From contig JAEEYS010000113.1 in NCBI GenBank assembly GCA_016288255.1, forward strand, positions 1-13,810: a DNA stretch of 13,810 nucleotides. The letters run 5' to 3'. The notes under the pieces were generated by a model. That model was not told where the DNA came from, made no database searches, and saw only the letters and a list, made by a program, of their open reading frames with translations. This DNA is from Bacillota bacterium. Lineage in GTDB: Bacteria > Bacillota > Tb-RUG-66. Each line of letters begins with the position of its first letter. Position 1 is the first letter of the stretch. Both the position numbers and the translations under genes were made by a program. Shown here in pieces: positions 1-7,433 of the stretch.

Positions 1-535
1 AGGTGAACCGTATGGTATTCTCTCCCAAATCCTGCCCCTTTGTTACGGTTTCATAGACATGATCCGCTAAATTGGCTCTGGGAAAGAAGAAACAGCCCGT
101 ATTTTCATCATAATATTCCGTTTTGGAAGGATCAAAGTCAAACACAGCAAAAAAAGAAGGGATATACTTTAGAATCTCTTCTTTCGGCACTTGAATCCTG
201 TAGGTTTCCCGATCAAATCCGCTGCCATCATATCCGTGTATCTCGTAATACTTCCAAACCGCAAAAACAAGCTCATCAGGTTCTATCTCTTTTGGTGAAG
301 AAAAAGGAACAAAATCCAAATATTTTAAAATCAAAAGTCCCCATTGATCTCTTAAAAAAATTTTGGCTTGGTGTAGAACCTCTTCTTCCGTCAATTTTGC
401 CTCAAGGACCACCGGCTCTTCTGTTTCCTGCTTCAGTACCGCGTTGGATGCCTCCTTCGGAACACAGCCCAAAACCAGAAAAACCAAAATGGATAACGAT
501 ACGATTATGTTTGGGATCTTCTTTCGGTCAAGCAA
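1..535 (-). CDS. putative lipoprotein, 3' end off the window
   Basis: An open frame of 178 codons runs from a TTG start at 535 off the left edge; no ATG fits, but an AGGGGG ribosome binding site lies about 7 bases upstream of the TTG. The N terminus is a lipoprotein signal: charged residues 3-6 (DRKK), a hydrophobic stretch at 10-23, then a V-L-G-C lipobox with the lipidated cysteine at 24 (V at -3 is less usual than L). The mature part begins with an acidic linker, then a mixed, aromatic-rich domain (for example FFAVFDFDPS and CFFFP). I do not recognise the family. It is expected to be anchored outside the membrane. It lies downstream of the terminator at 696-725, so it is probably a separate transcription unit from the redox cluster. 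Confidence 0.7.
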   Translation of the reverse strand, partial: MLDRKKIPNIIVSLSILVFLVLGCVPKEASNAVLKQETEEPVVLEAKLTEEEVLHQAKIFLRDQWGLLILKYLDFVPFSSPKEIEPDELVFAVWKYYEIHGYDGSGFDRETYRIQVPKEEILKYIPSFFAVFDFDPSKTEYYDENTGCFFFPRANLADHVYETVTKGQDLGENTIRFT

Positions 536-567
536 AATTCCACCCCCTATAATATAGCAGTCCAATA

Positions 568-614
568 TTTCTTGTCGGCGCTATATTTTGCTTCTTTTGT
601 ATATGGACAAGAAA
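568..614. repeat. 9-bp inverted repeat upstream of the lipoprotein gene
   Basis: TTTCTTGTC at 568-576 is perfectly inverted as GACAAGAAA at 606-614, separated by 29 bases. It sits 33-80 bases upstream of the TTG start of the lipoprotein gene, where a promoter is expected. It could be a split operator or a hairpin base. I found no convincing -35/-10 pair in this stretch, although TATATT and TATTAT lie close to the ribosome binding site. Confidence 0.3.
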
Positions 615-695
615 GAAATCAATATATGATTATGTATACCATCTCTTTAATATGCCCTTTTATCCCAAAATAATCCTCCCGATGATCAAAGGCAT

Positions 696-725
696 AAAAA
701 AAGAGCTTATTTTCATAAGCTCTTT
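696..725 (-). terminator. intrinsic terminator of the SDR/ene-reductase unit
   Basis: An 11-bp perfect stem (AAAGAGCTTAT / ATAAGCTCTTT) with a 4-base loop is followed, on the minus strand, by a run of T (A696-A702 on the plus strand). It begins only a few bases after the TAA stop of the last SDR gene at 732. The plus-strand side also has a T-rich tail, so it could work in both directions and shield the lipoprotein gene from read-through. Confidence 0.85.
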
Positions 726-731
726 TCTTTT

Positions 732-1499
732 TTACCAAATCGTCATACCGCCGTCTACCGCAAGAACTTGTCCTGTGATAAAGGAAGCATCGTCGCTTGC
801 CAAAAACATTGCCGCTTTTGCTTGTTCCACCGGTTCGGAGAACCGTTTCATCGGGTATCTTGCCAACAGCGCGTCTTCGATTTCTTTCGGATTTTCTTTT
901 GTTGCCAACCAATTTTTGAACAAAGTCGTTCTGGTATCACCGGGGCAGATCGCGTTGACTCTGATATTGAATGCACCGTAATCATACGCGATTTGTCTTG
1001 TAATAGAAGCTACCGCGCCTTTTGTTGCGGTATAAGTAGCAATATCATGAGAAGCTACCAAAGATAAATTAGAAGCGGTATTGACGATCGCGCCGCCTTC
1101 CGCACCGTTTTTCAGCATATAAGGAATGGCATATTTACAGCAGAACAGCACCCCTTTGATGTTGACATTAAACATGAGCTGGATATCTTCCGGTCTTTCA
1201 TCCACGACATTCCTGCCGATCCCTACGCCGGCATTGTTGCATAAAACATTTAATTTTCCATATTTTTCTACCGTAGCATCGATCATGCTTTTGATGCTTT
1301 CTTCGCTGCCGATATCGGTCTTGATAAAAGTAACTTCTTTTCCTTCCGCTCTAAAAGCGTCTTCCACTTCTTGTCCTAATTTTTCATTTAAATCGGCGAT
1401 CACCGCTTTGCCGCCCTCTTCCGTAAATAAACGGACCATTTCGTATCCCATACCGGATGCGCCGCCGGTCACAATCGCCACTTTATCCTGAAACTTCAT
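732..1499 (-). CDS. short-chain dehydrogenase/reductase (SDR), last gene of the unit
   Basis: This is a classical SDR of 255 residues, expected to oxidise or reduce a secondary alcohol/ketone with NAD(H). The cofactor motif TGGASGMG is at 11-18. An acidic residue, D36, ends the second strand (VIADLN) and favours NAD over NADP. NNAG is at 88-91 and the catalytic triad is S143, Y156 and K160 (TYTATK). The C terminus ends in the usual ITGQ..AVDGG strand. The frame could open 15 bases earlier (1514), but that upstream ATG lies inside the GGGAGGAA ribosome binding site, so the ATG at 1499 is chosen. It is clearly paralogous to the SDR just upstream: both share TRQIAYDY, IRVNAICP, FLASDDASF and a terminal IW. 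The substrate cannot be read from the sequence; a hydroxysteroid, cyclic alcohol or sugar-type dehydrogenase are all possible. Confidence 0.93.
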   Translation of the reverse strand: MKFQDKVAIVTGGASGMGYEMVRLFTEEGGKAVIADLNEKLGQEVEDAFRAEGKEVTFIKTDIGSEESIKSMIDATVEKYGKLNVLCNNAGVGIGRNVVDERPEDIQLMFNVNIKGVLFCCKYAIPYMLKNGAEGGAIVNTASNLSLVASHDIATYTATKGAVASITRQIAYDYGAFNIRVNAICPGDTRTTLFKNWLATKENPKEIEDALLARYPMKRFSEPVEQAKAAMFLASDDASFITGQVLAVDGGMTIW

Positions 1500-1523
1500 T
1501 TTATTTCCTCCCATCTTTTATAT

Positions 1524-1560
1524 AAAAGGGACAGCATGTCTACGACAACACCCTGTCCCT
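1524..1560 (-). terminator. terminator or attenuator-like hairpin between the two tandem SDR genes
   Basis: AGGGACAG at 1527-1534 pairs with CTGTCCCT at 1553-1560 (8 bp, 18-base loop with a possible inner TGT/ACA pairing). On the minus strand it is followed by TTTTATAT. It lies in the 160-base gap between the tandem SDR genes, 27 bases upstream of the second start. The short T tract suggests partial termination, lowering expression of the last gene. The plus-strand side has a longer T run (ATCTTTTTT), but no gene reads that way here. Confidence 0.5.
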
Positions 1561-1659
1561 ATCTTTTTTCTCAGATGGCTCCGCTATTTTCTTTTTTAAA
1601 TATCTCATACCGATTTCAAAATCTGTTTTTCATGATAGAGACCCATCTTTATATCATTT

Positions 1660-2424
1660 TTACCAAATGGAGTATCCGCCGTCTACCGGGATTGCTTGTC
1701 CTGTTACAAAGGAAGCATCGTCGCTTGCCAAGAATAAAGCAACACTTGCTTGTTCTTCCGGTTCTGCGATTCTTCCCATTGGGAATCTGGATAAGAAGAA
1801 TTTCAATGTTTCTTCCGGATTTTCTGTGGAAGCTAACCATTTTTTGAACATATCTGTATTGGTATCTGCTGGGCAGATAGCATTGACTCTAATATTGTCT
1901 TTTGCATAATCATAAGCAATTTGTCTTGTCAAAGACAGGATAGCGCCTTTGCTTGCCGTATAAGGAGCTTGATTCGGGGAAGCTGTGATCGCAACAACAG
2001 AAGCTGTATTGACAATAGCGCCTTTTCCTCTTTTTTGCATATAAGGGATAACATATTTGCAGCCGTATAATACACCTTTTACATTTACATTCAAGTGTAA
2101 GTCTACTATTTTTTCTGTAATATCGGATACGTTTTGTCCGATGCAAACGCCGGCATTGTTGCATAAAACGTCAATCCCGCCGAATTTTTCCGCTACGGTA
2201 TCCATCAAATTTTTTACGCTTTCTTCATTGGTCAAGTCTGTTTGTACAAAAATAACTTCGTTTCCTGTTTCTGCCTGTACTTCTGCAGCTGTTTTTTGAC
2301 CAACTTCTGCATTTACGTCGGCAATCGCTACTTTTGCGCCTTCTTTAGAAAATCTTTCTGTCATAGCTCTACCGATACCGGAAGCGCCACCTGTAATAAT
2401 CGCTACTTTACCTTGCATTCTCAT
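1660..2424 (-). CDS. short-chain dehydrogenase/reductase (SDR), tandem paralogue
   Basis: A classical NAD-type SDR of 254 residues. TGGASGIG is at 11-18, D36 (AIADVN) suggests NAD(H), NNAG is at 89-92, and the catalytic residues are S142, Y155 and K159 (PYTASK). The frame contains an ATG at 2433 directly abutting the AAGGAGG ribosome binding site, which is too close; the ATG at 2424 has a 9-base spacing and fits the family N terminus (MRMQGKVAIITGG). Its closest relative in the window is the next gene downstream (732-1499), with roughly half the residues shared and the same length, so the pair probably arose by tandem duplication. The pair may act on two hydroxyl positions, or on opposite stereochemistry, of one substrate; this is inference. 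Confidence 0.93.
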   Translation of the reverse strand: MRMQGKVAIITGGASGIGRAMTERFSKEGAKVAIADVNAEVGQKTAAEVQAETGNEVIFVQTDLTNEESVKNLMDTVAEKFGGIDVLCNNAGVCIGQNVSDITEKIVDLHLNVNVKGVLYGCKYVIPYMQKRGKGAIVNTASVVAITASPNQAPYTASKGAILSLTRQIAYDYAKDNIRVNAICPADTNTDMFKKWLASTENPEETLKFFLSRFPMGRIAEPEEQASVALFLASDDASFVTGQAIPVDGGYSIW

Positions 2425-2479
2425 GGAATACATCCTCCTTCAATTCATTTCTTTGTATTGTTTTTGTCCAAAAGAGTAA

Positions 2480-2525
2480 ATTTCATTACACATTTATCAT
2501 ACTCCATTTTATGGTAAAATGAAAT
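2480..2525. promoter_or_regulatory. nested inverted repeats and possible internal promoter upstream of the tandem SDR genes
   Basis: In the 182-base gap upstream of the SDR at 1660-2424, ATTTCATT (2480-2487) is inverted as AATGAAAT (2518-2525). A second palindrome, CATTTTA-TGG-TAAAATG (2505-2521), lies inside. On the minus strand TATGAT lies here, one base off the -10 consensus, with only a poor -35 (TTTCAT or TTCATT) 16-17 bases upstream. The arrangement would suit an internal, regulated promoter for the two SDR genes. It is AT-rich, so chance is a real alternative. Confidence 0.3.
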
Positions 2526-2606
2526 ACCCAATTCTGTTTTCTTGCGTAAAGATAAGAATCTTTAAATAGTTATGCAGTCCTTCACTGCTTAAAAGCTCTA
2601 TCTTTC

Positions 2607-3668
2607 TTATTCTATCCCTACATCTTCTCTGGTATACACTTTGACTTTTTGTGTCTTGCCGTCTGTGATCTGCCACAAAGTTACTTTTGCGGATTTCTTT
2701 TCGCCAAACGCGTCGAAAGAAACTTCTCCCGTCAACCCTTCAAAAGGTTCTACTTCGCTGAGGGCCTTTGCCATGGCTTCTCTCGTAGGTTCTTCCAAAC
2801 GATCCACCGCTTTATGGATATAAGACAATATATCATAGATTTCAGCGGAAAAAACAGGTATCGGTGTTTGATATTTTTCTTCATAACCTTTTAAGAGTTC
2901 ATATGCTTCCGATCCTTTTTCGATCTCCAAACCTACATAAGTAATATAATGTCCTTCCATTTCATCTGCGCCGGCCATCACGATCAGGCTGGAAGGAACA
3001 GCGTCTGCGGCAAAAATCTTGATCGGCAGTTTGTTCTGATAAATCTCTTTTGCCAAAAGCGCTCCTTCGATTTCGGTCAAAGCGAAGAAAATCGCCTCTG
3101 CATTGGCTTCCTTTAGCATTTCAATGGTATCTTTGTATTCTTTCTTTCCTACAGGGATTTCCACATATTTTACTACTTCTGCGCCCAAAGATTCTGCGTA
3201 GTCTTTAAATTCTTTTCCCAGCGGTTCTCCAAAGGAAGTATTGTCATAAACCACAACGAACCGTTTCATGCCCAATTCATCAATGGCATATTTTGCCGGC
3301 ACCCTGGCTTGCAGCATATCATTGGCACAAAATCTTCTGAAATTTTTCCAGCCTTGATGCGCTAAGCTGTAATTGGTGGAAGAACTGGTAAATAACGGAA
3401 TGCCCGCTTCATCATAAGCCGGTCCCGCAGCAAGGATACAGTCGCTGTTTTTATGGATCACCGCCAAAATATCAGGGTCAGCCACAACTTGTTTTGCGGC
3501 TATTTTTGCCTGATCGAATTCAGCTCTGTCGTCTACACCGACCATTTCCACATCATGGTTCCCTTTTAACAATTCATTCGCATATTCATGGATTTGAAAC
3601 ATAGGAATCCCTACTACATTTTGATCCCCGGTAAAGGGAGCGCCAAACGCAATTTTAATTTTTGCCAT
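2607..3668 (-). CDS. LivJ-like (Peripla_BP_6 type) ligand-binding protein without signal peptide
   Basis: This 353-residue protein has the two-lobed fold of branched-chain amino acid/amide binding proteins. The N-terminal lobe opens with IKIAFGAPFTGDQNVVG (4-20), followed by the family's DDRAEFDQA segment (46-54) and TSSSTNYSLA (94-103), where LivJ-type proteins hold their ligand. The second lobe starts near KRFVVVYDNTSFG (135-147). What is missing is the export signal: the start has an AGGAGG site at a 7-base spacing and beta-strand 1 begins at residue 4, so there is no signal peptide, lipobox or transmembrane segment. No permease or ATPase gene is in the window. Family precedent for a cytoplasmic member is the amide sensor AmiC. 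A role as sensor, substrate carrier or enzyme in the redox pathway is inference. It sits between the ene-reductase and the tandem SDR genes. Confidence 0.9.
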   Translation of the reverse strand: MAKIKIAFGAPFTGDQNVVGIPMFQIHEYANELLKGNHDVEMVGVDDRAEFDQAKIAAKQVVADPDILAVIHKNSDCILAAGPAYDEAGIPLFTSSSTNYSLAHQGWKNFRRFCANDMLQARVPAKYAIDELGMKRFVVVYDNTSFGEPLGKEFKDYAESLGAEVVKYVEIPVGKKEYKDTIEMLKEANAEAIFFALTEIEGALLAKEIYQNKLPIKIFAADAVPSSLIVMAGADEMEGHYITYVGLEIEKGSEAYELLKGYEEKYQTPIPVFSAEIYDILSYIHKAVDRLEEPTREAMAKALSEVEPFEGLTGEVSFDAFGEKKSAKVTLWQITDGKTQKVKVYTREDVGIE

Positions 3669-3709
3669 AGAACATCCTCCTAATTGATTTTATTTCAGTG
3701 CATCAAAAG

Positions 3710-3747
3710 AGAACAGTAGGAAACCGAAACCGATTTCCTACTATTCT
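3710..3747 (-). other. intergenic hairpin between ene-reductase and binding-protein genes
   Basis: Arms AGAA-C-AGTAGGAAA (3710-3723) and TTTCCTACT-A-TTCT (3734-3747) form a 13-bp stem with one C/A mismatch (G/T on the minus strand, which can wobble pair in RNA) and a 10-base loop. On the minus strand it starts 23 bases after the ene-reductase stop and is followed by only a mixed CTCTTTTG tail, so it is a poor terminator. It may stabilise or process the message at this junction. Confidence 0.5.
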
Positions 3748-3770
3748 ATCGATACAATTTACTCAAAAGC

Positions 3771-5696
3771 CTATTTCAATTTATGTTGAATCATATAGCT
3801 GCTTTGCATTGCTTCATACATACGGCCGATCTTAATGGTATCCCCTGCTTGATAAACAGGAATATCGATGCCTTCCAGATCAGGCAGCACGATCGGTCTG
3901 GAACCTACAGCCATAACGACCGTATCGATACCGTCGATATATCTTTCGATCCCCTGATGTTCAAAGATGATCTTATGATCTTCAAATCCGTTTACTTTTG
4001 CGCCGGACCAAATTTCAATGTCGCTCAACATGATCCGGTCAAAGAAGAACCGTTTTTCTCCCGCATGCATCCCTTTTGCGATCTGCGGCAGCATTTCAAA
4101 TACGTATACTTTTTTACCCAGCTGTGTCAAGAATTCGCTGGTTTCCATGCCAACTTCACCGGCGCCGATGACCGCTACGGTGTCGCCCGGACATTCTTTG
4201 TTTCTCAATACTTCCCATGCGGTGACCGTATTCACGTTTTCGGATCCCGGCAGTTTAAATTTCACCGGGCTGGCCCCTGTGGTTTGTACAATGGCTTCCG
4301 GCTGATATTTCGCAATGGAATCTTTCGAAAATTCTTCATTCAAAACAACTTTGACACCGGCTCTGTCCATTTCGGAAATCATAAAATCAACGAACGGTCT
4401 GACGTCTTTTACTTTATGTCTCGGTGTTGCGGCTAAGTTTGCCTGTCCGCCCAGTCTGTTGTCTTTTTCGATCAAAGTCACGCTATGTCCTTTTCTTGCC
4501 AATGTTCTGGCTGCGTTCATACCGGACACACCGCCGCCGATCACTAAGATATTTTTCGGATTTTCTGCTTTATCGGCGGAGAACAAGCCTTCTCTGCCCA
4601 CTTCCGGGTTCACTGCGCAGGAAATAGAAGCGTCTCCCAGTCTTCCGGTGCAGCCAACAACGCAGGAAAGACATGGCATGATTTCATCTTCTCTGCCTTC
4701 TTTTAATTTATTGACATAATCAGGGTCGGCGATCAGTTCGCGGCCGACTACAATGAAATCCGCATAACCGTTTTCCAAGATCGATTCTGCCAATTGGCCT
4801 CCTTTGATCTTGCCGACAATGGTCAAAGGCACGGTCGCCACTTCTTTCAGCCCTTTTGCCAAGAAAACATTGAATCCGTGTTCTGCGGAATAAGTAGCTT
4901 CGCACAAATAACCTTTGTCCGAACCGGTAACGGTGATATCGATCACATCCACACCTGCTTTTTCCAGGATCGGCACGATTTTTTTGCTTTCTTCCAGATT
5001 TACGCCCAGATCTCCCATATATTCATCTGCCGACAATCTGGCAAAGATCGGGAAATCTTCTCCCACTTGTTTTCTGACTTCTTGAACGATTTCTACTGCC
5101 AGGCGGCATCTGTTTTCTGTGCTTCCGCCGTATTCATCCGTTCTTCTGTTGGACAACGGAGACAAAAATTGCTGGATGATATATCCATGAGCCATATGGA
5201 TATTGACTACATCAAATCCAGCTTCCTTTGCTCTTCTTGCCGCCTGCCCAAAAGCTTTTACCAAATTTTTGATTTCCGGCACCGTGATCTCTCTCGGCTG
5301 CAGTCCGCCGTAAGGTCTGATTGCGGAAGGTGCAACACTTTGCCGCAGCAATTCTTCTTCCGGCGCTTTTCTGCCTGTGTGGAAAATTTCCACTGAGATC
5401 TTAGCGCCTTTTTCATGAACAGAATCCACTAATTTTTTTAATCCCGGAATAAATACATCATCAAAAATCGCAACATTGTTTCTCCAGCCCATGCCTTCAT
5501 ACAATACACTGCAAGCTTCCAGTGTCACCAAACCGACGCCGCCTTCTGCCCGTCTCGTATAGTAGTTGATCATCTGATCTGTCACCATTCCGTTAAAAGA
5601 AGCGAATCTGGTTGCCATAGGCGGCATAATGAAACGATTTTTAAACGTCACATTTTTTACTGTAATTGGTTCAAATAATTTTTTGTATGTTGTCAT
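3771..5696 (-). CDS. FMN/Fe-S/FAD ene-reductase, BaiCD/FadH (2,4-dienoyl-CoA reductase) family
   Basis: A 641-residue, multi-domain Old Yellow Enzyme-type reductase that should use NAD(P)H to reduce an activated C=C bond in the cytoplasm. Order of domains: an FMN-binding TIM barrel (about 1-340) with active-site IHMAHGY at 166-172 (Y172 is the likely proton donor) and SNRRTDEYGGS at 182-192; a 4Fe-4S site with cysteines 342, 345, 349 and 360; an FAD Rossmann motif GGGVSG (387-392) with E410; and a NAD(P) motif GAGEVG (511-516) with E534, which favours NADH. The length matches BaiCD and 2-enoate reductase relatives. In my hand alignment the E. coli FadH active-site His (GWHEAR segment) is not conserved, so the substrate is probably not a dienoyl-CoA. 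The start is supported by GAGGGG 6 bases upstream. It is flanked on both sides by solute-binding-like genes. Steroid, bile acid, flavonoid or cinnamate-type enones are all possible substrates. Confidence 0.93.
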   Translation of the reverse strand: MTTYKKLFEPITVKNVTFKNRFIMPPMATRFASFNGMVTDQMINYYTRRAEGGVGLVTLEACSVLYEGMGWRNNVAIFDDVFIPGLKKLVDSVHEKGAKISVEIFHTGRKAPEEELLRQSVAPSAIRPYGGLQPREITVPEIKNLVKAFGQAARRAKEAGFDVVNIHMAHGYIIQQFLSPLSNRRTDEYGGSTENRCRLAVEIVQEVRKQVGEDFPIFARLSADEYMGDLGVNLEESKKIVPILEKAGVDVIDITVTGSDKGYLCEATYSAEHGFNVFLAKGLKEVATVPLTIVGKIKGGQLAESILENGYADFIVVGRELIADPDYVNKLKEGREDEIMPCLSCVVGCTGRLGDASISCAVNPEVGREGLFSADKAENPKNILVIGGGVSGMNAARTLARKGHSVTLIEKDNRLGGQANLAATPRHKVKDVRPFVDFMISEMDRAGVKVVLNEEFSKDSIAKYQPEAIVQTTGASPVKFKLPGSENVNTVTAWEVLRNKECPGDTVAVIGAGEVGMETSEFLTQLGKKVYVFEMLPQIAKGMHAGEKRFFFDRIMLSDIEIWSGAKVNGFEDHKIIFEHQGIERYIDGIDTVVMAVGSRPIVLPDLEGIDIPVYQAGDTIKIGRMYEAMQSSYMIQHKLK

Positions 5697-5753
5697 TTTT
5701 TCCCCTCTTTATTTTCCATTTTTTAAAGTGCTCTCACAAACTCTTCACCAAAA

Positions 5754-6494
5754 CTATTTAATCAAACATTCATTCCACCGTGCCATCATTTCCGGCAGAT
5801 CTCCCGTTGCGTCTCTGTATAACAACCAGTTGTTGATCCAGTTGATGAAGATATGATCTCCCGGTTTTACGCCTGGATGCGCATATTCTACAGCCAATTT
5901 CAACAAGCTGCCGTCCGCGTTTCTGATAACATCCAATTCCGGTCTGACATCAAACAGTGTTTTTGCTACAGGTGCTTCCACCCAAGCGTCTACTGTTTTG
6001 TCTTTCAAGCGGTCTGCGCCTTGAATGTATTCTGTGATTTCATAGATTTTTGCTTTTGGAAAATATTTTTCAATGACTTCTCTGTTGGAAGATCCCTTTG
6101 TGCAGGCAATCACTTTTCCTTCCTGCTGCAAACTTTCCATTGTTTCCGGATGATCTTTGTTGATCAAAGCCACTACGTCAAAATTGATGGTTCTTCCGGC
6201 AAAACCGACTTGCAAAGCCCGTTTCGGAATATTGCTGTGTTTCGGTAAAATATCCACTTCATCATTTAACAACGCATCCACTTGTTTGCTCCAATGCATG
6301 TCGATATATTCCGGTTTTACGCCCAAGTCTTTGCACATCATTTCCATATATTCGATAACGATCCCTGCCGGTTTCCCTGTATCCGGATCAATGTAATATT
6401 CATCGCTCAACCCTTCTTTTGGCGGTCTGGTAAACATAACAGCAATTTTCATAACACCATTTTTTACTACTCTATCTAATACAGATTCACTCAT
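5754..6494 (-). CDS. family-3 solute-binding-like protein (SBP_bac_3 type) without signal peptide
   Basis: The 246-residue product has the fold of amino-acid-type binding proteins. An N-terminal strand, VMKIAVMFTRPP (14-25), is followed by GKPAGIVIEYMEMMCKDLG (40-58), a DILP...KR..QVGFAG segment (81-100; K91/R92 correspond to the conserved Arg region), the lobe-2 entry KVIACTKGSSNREVIEKYFP (127-146) and a C-terminal helix WNECLIK. It begins directly at the mature domain after a GGAGG site, with no signal peptide, lipobox or membrane anchor, and no ABC transporter gene accompanies it. The same fold is used by real enzymes: cyclohexadienyl dehydratase (PheC) and the cytoplasmic chorismate dehydratase MqnA. 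Beside two ene-reductases and three dehydrogenases, a dehydratase role for a cyclic hydroxy compound is attractive but is inference. It is followed 57 bases later by the ene-reductase gene. Confidence 0.88.
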   Translation of the reverse strand: MSESVLDRVVKNGVMKIAVMFTRPPKEGLSDEYYIDPDTGKPAGIVIEYMEMMCKDLGVKPEYIDMHWSKQVDALLNDEVDILPKHSNIPKRALQVGFAGRTINFDVVALINKDHPETMESLQQEGKVIACTKGSSNREVIEKYFPKAKIYEITEYIQGADRLKDKTVDAWVEAPVAKTLFDVRPELDVIRNADGSLLKLAVEYAHPGVKPGDHIFINWINNWLLYRDATGDLPEMMARWNECLIK

Positions 6495-6545
6495 ATTTTA
6501 TTCCTCCACTTCATTTTTCAAATTTTGATACATCTTAGTCTATAT

Positions 6546-6585
6546 ACAAAAGAATCATACAAGTCGTTTTGTATAATTCTTTTGT
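6546..6585. other. long hairpin in the SDR/binding-protein intergenic gap
   Basis: Arms ACAAAAGAAT-C-ATACAA (6546-6562) and TTGTAT-A-ATTCTTTTGT (6569-6585) form 16 bp around one C/A mismatch (G/T wobble on the minus strand) with a 6-base loop. It lies between the SDR stop at 6649 and the next start at 6494. On the minus strand (sense for the operon) no T run follows, so it is not a standard terminator there; on the plus strand a T-rich tract follows. It may be an RNA stability or processing element, or a terminator against antisense transcription. The adjacent 6586-6630 stretch has a TTTCTATTGTTTT-like tandem repeat. Confidence 0.5.
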
Positions 6586-6648
6586 TTTTCTTTCTATTGT
6601 TTTTCTATTGTTTTATTTTTGTTCTATCTTTTTAATGGATCCTGTTTA

Positions 6649-7404
6649 TTACAGCAAACTGAATCCACCGTCTATAATGATAACCTGTCCTGTAATATAG
6701 TTGGATTCTTCACTTGCCAAAAATACATATGTTCCGGCTAATTCGCAAGGTTCTGCGATTCTTCCCAAAGGAATGCTCTTTTTGATCTGTTCGATTCTGC
6801 CGGGTGTATTGAAGGTTACCGCATTCATTTCTGTGTTGATGTAGCCGGGTCCTACCCCATTTACATTGATATTGTATTCTGCCAAATCGCATGCCAATTG
6901 TTTGGTAATTCCGTATACCGCGTTTTTGGAAATGATATAAGCCATGTTATCTTGAGAACAAATCACTTGATTTACACTGGAAGTATTGATTACTTTACCG
7001 CCGCCTTGTTTTTTCATGACTTCTGCCACTGCTTTTGTCAAGAAGACCATACCTCTGTTGTTGATGTTCATGGTAACATCCCATTCTGCTTCGGTCAATT
7101 CTTCCAATCTTAACTTTTTGAGCTGTACCCCTGCATTATTGACCAATACATCGATTCTGCCAAAGGTATCTACTGTTTCTTTTACTAAATTATCAATGGA
7201 TTCCAAATCGGTTACGTCTGCTTTTACTGCTAAGGTATCTACACCATATTTTTCTTTTAATTCCGCTGCAGTTTCAGATGCCAATTCATAGTTGATGTCC
7301 GCAATGATAATTTTTGCGCCTTCTTTTGCCATACCGGTTGCAATTTCTTTCCCAATATTTCTTGCGCCGCCTGTTACAATAGTTACTTTGTCTTTTAATC
7401 TCAT
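6649..7404 (-). CDS. short-chain dehydrogenase/reductase (SDR), first gene of the second unit
   Basis: A classical SDR of 251 residues. The cofactor motif TGGARNIG (11-18) has N16 in place of the usual second glycine, a variation seen in some SDRs. D36 (IIADIN) suggests NAD(H). NNAG is at 89-92 and the catalytic residues are S143, Y156 and K160 (AYIISK). It ends in YITGQ..IIDGG. The frame could be opened by a TTG at 7419 or an ATG at 7410, but GGAGG lies across 7413-7417, so the ATG at 7404 (8-base spacing) is chosen. It is more distant from the tandem SDR pair than those two are from each other and resembles gluconate/3-ketoacyl-type reductases in general pattern. It opens the operon that continues with the family-3 binding-like gene. 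Confidence 0.92.
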   Translation of the reverse strand: MRLKDKVTIVTGGARNIGKEIATGMAKEGAKIIIADINYELASETAAELKEKYGVDTLAVKADVTDLESIDNLVKETVDTFGRIDVLVNNAGVQLKKLRLEELTEAEWDVTMNINNRGMVFLTKAVAEVMKKQGGGKVINTSSVNQVICSQDNMAYIISKNAVYGITKQLACDLAEYNINVNGVGPGYINTEMNAVTFNTPGRIEQIKKSIPLGRIAEPCELAGTYVFLASEESNYITGQVIIIDGGFSLL

Positions 7405-7433
7405 CGCCATAGCCTCCAAATGTATTTTTTAAC

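Noticed and set aside
40..552. A plus-strand frame of 170 codons over the lipoprotein region
   Set aside because: It has no ribosome binding site and its residue make-up (Pro, Ser, Leu from complementary codons) is that of an antisense shadow; the minus strand gives a lipoprotein signal and a good GGGGG site.
2607..6494. An ABC import system based on the two solute-binding-like proteins
   Set aside because: Neither protein has an export signal and no permease or ATPase gene lies in the window.
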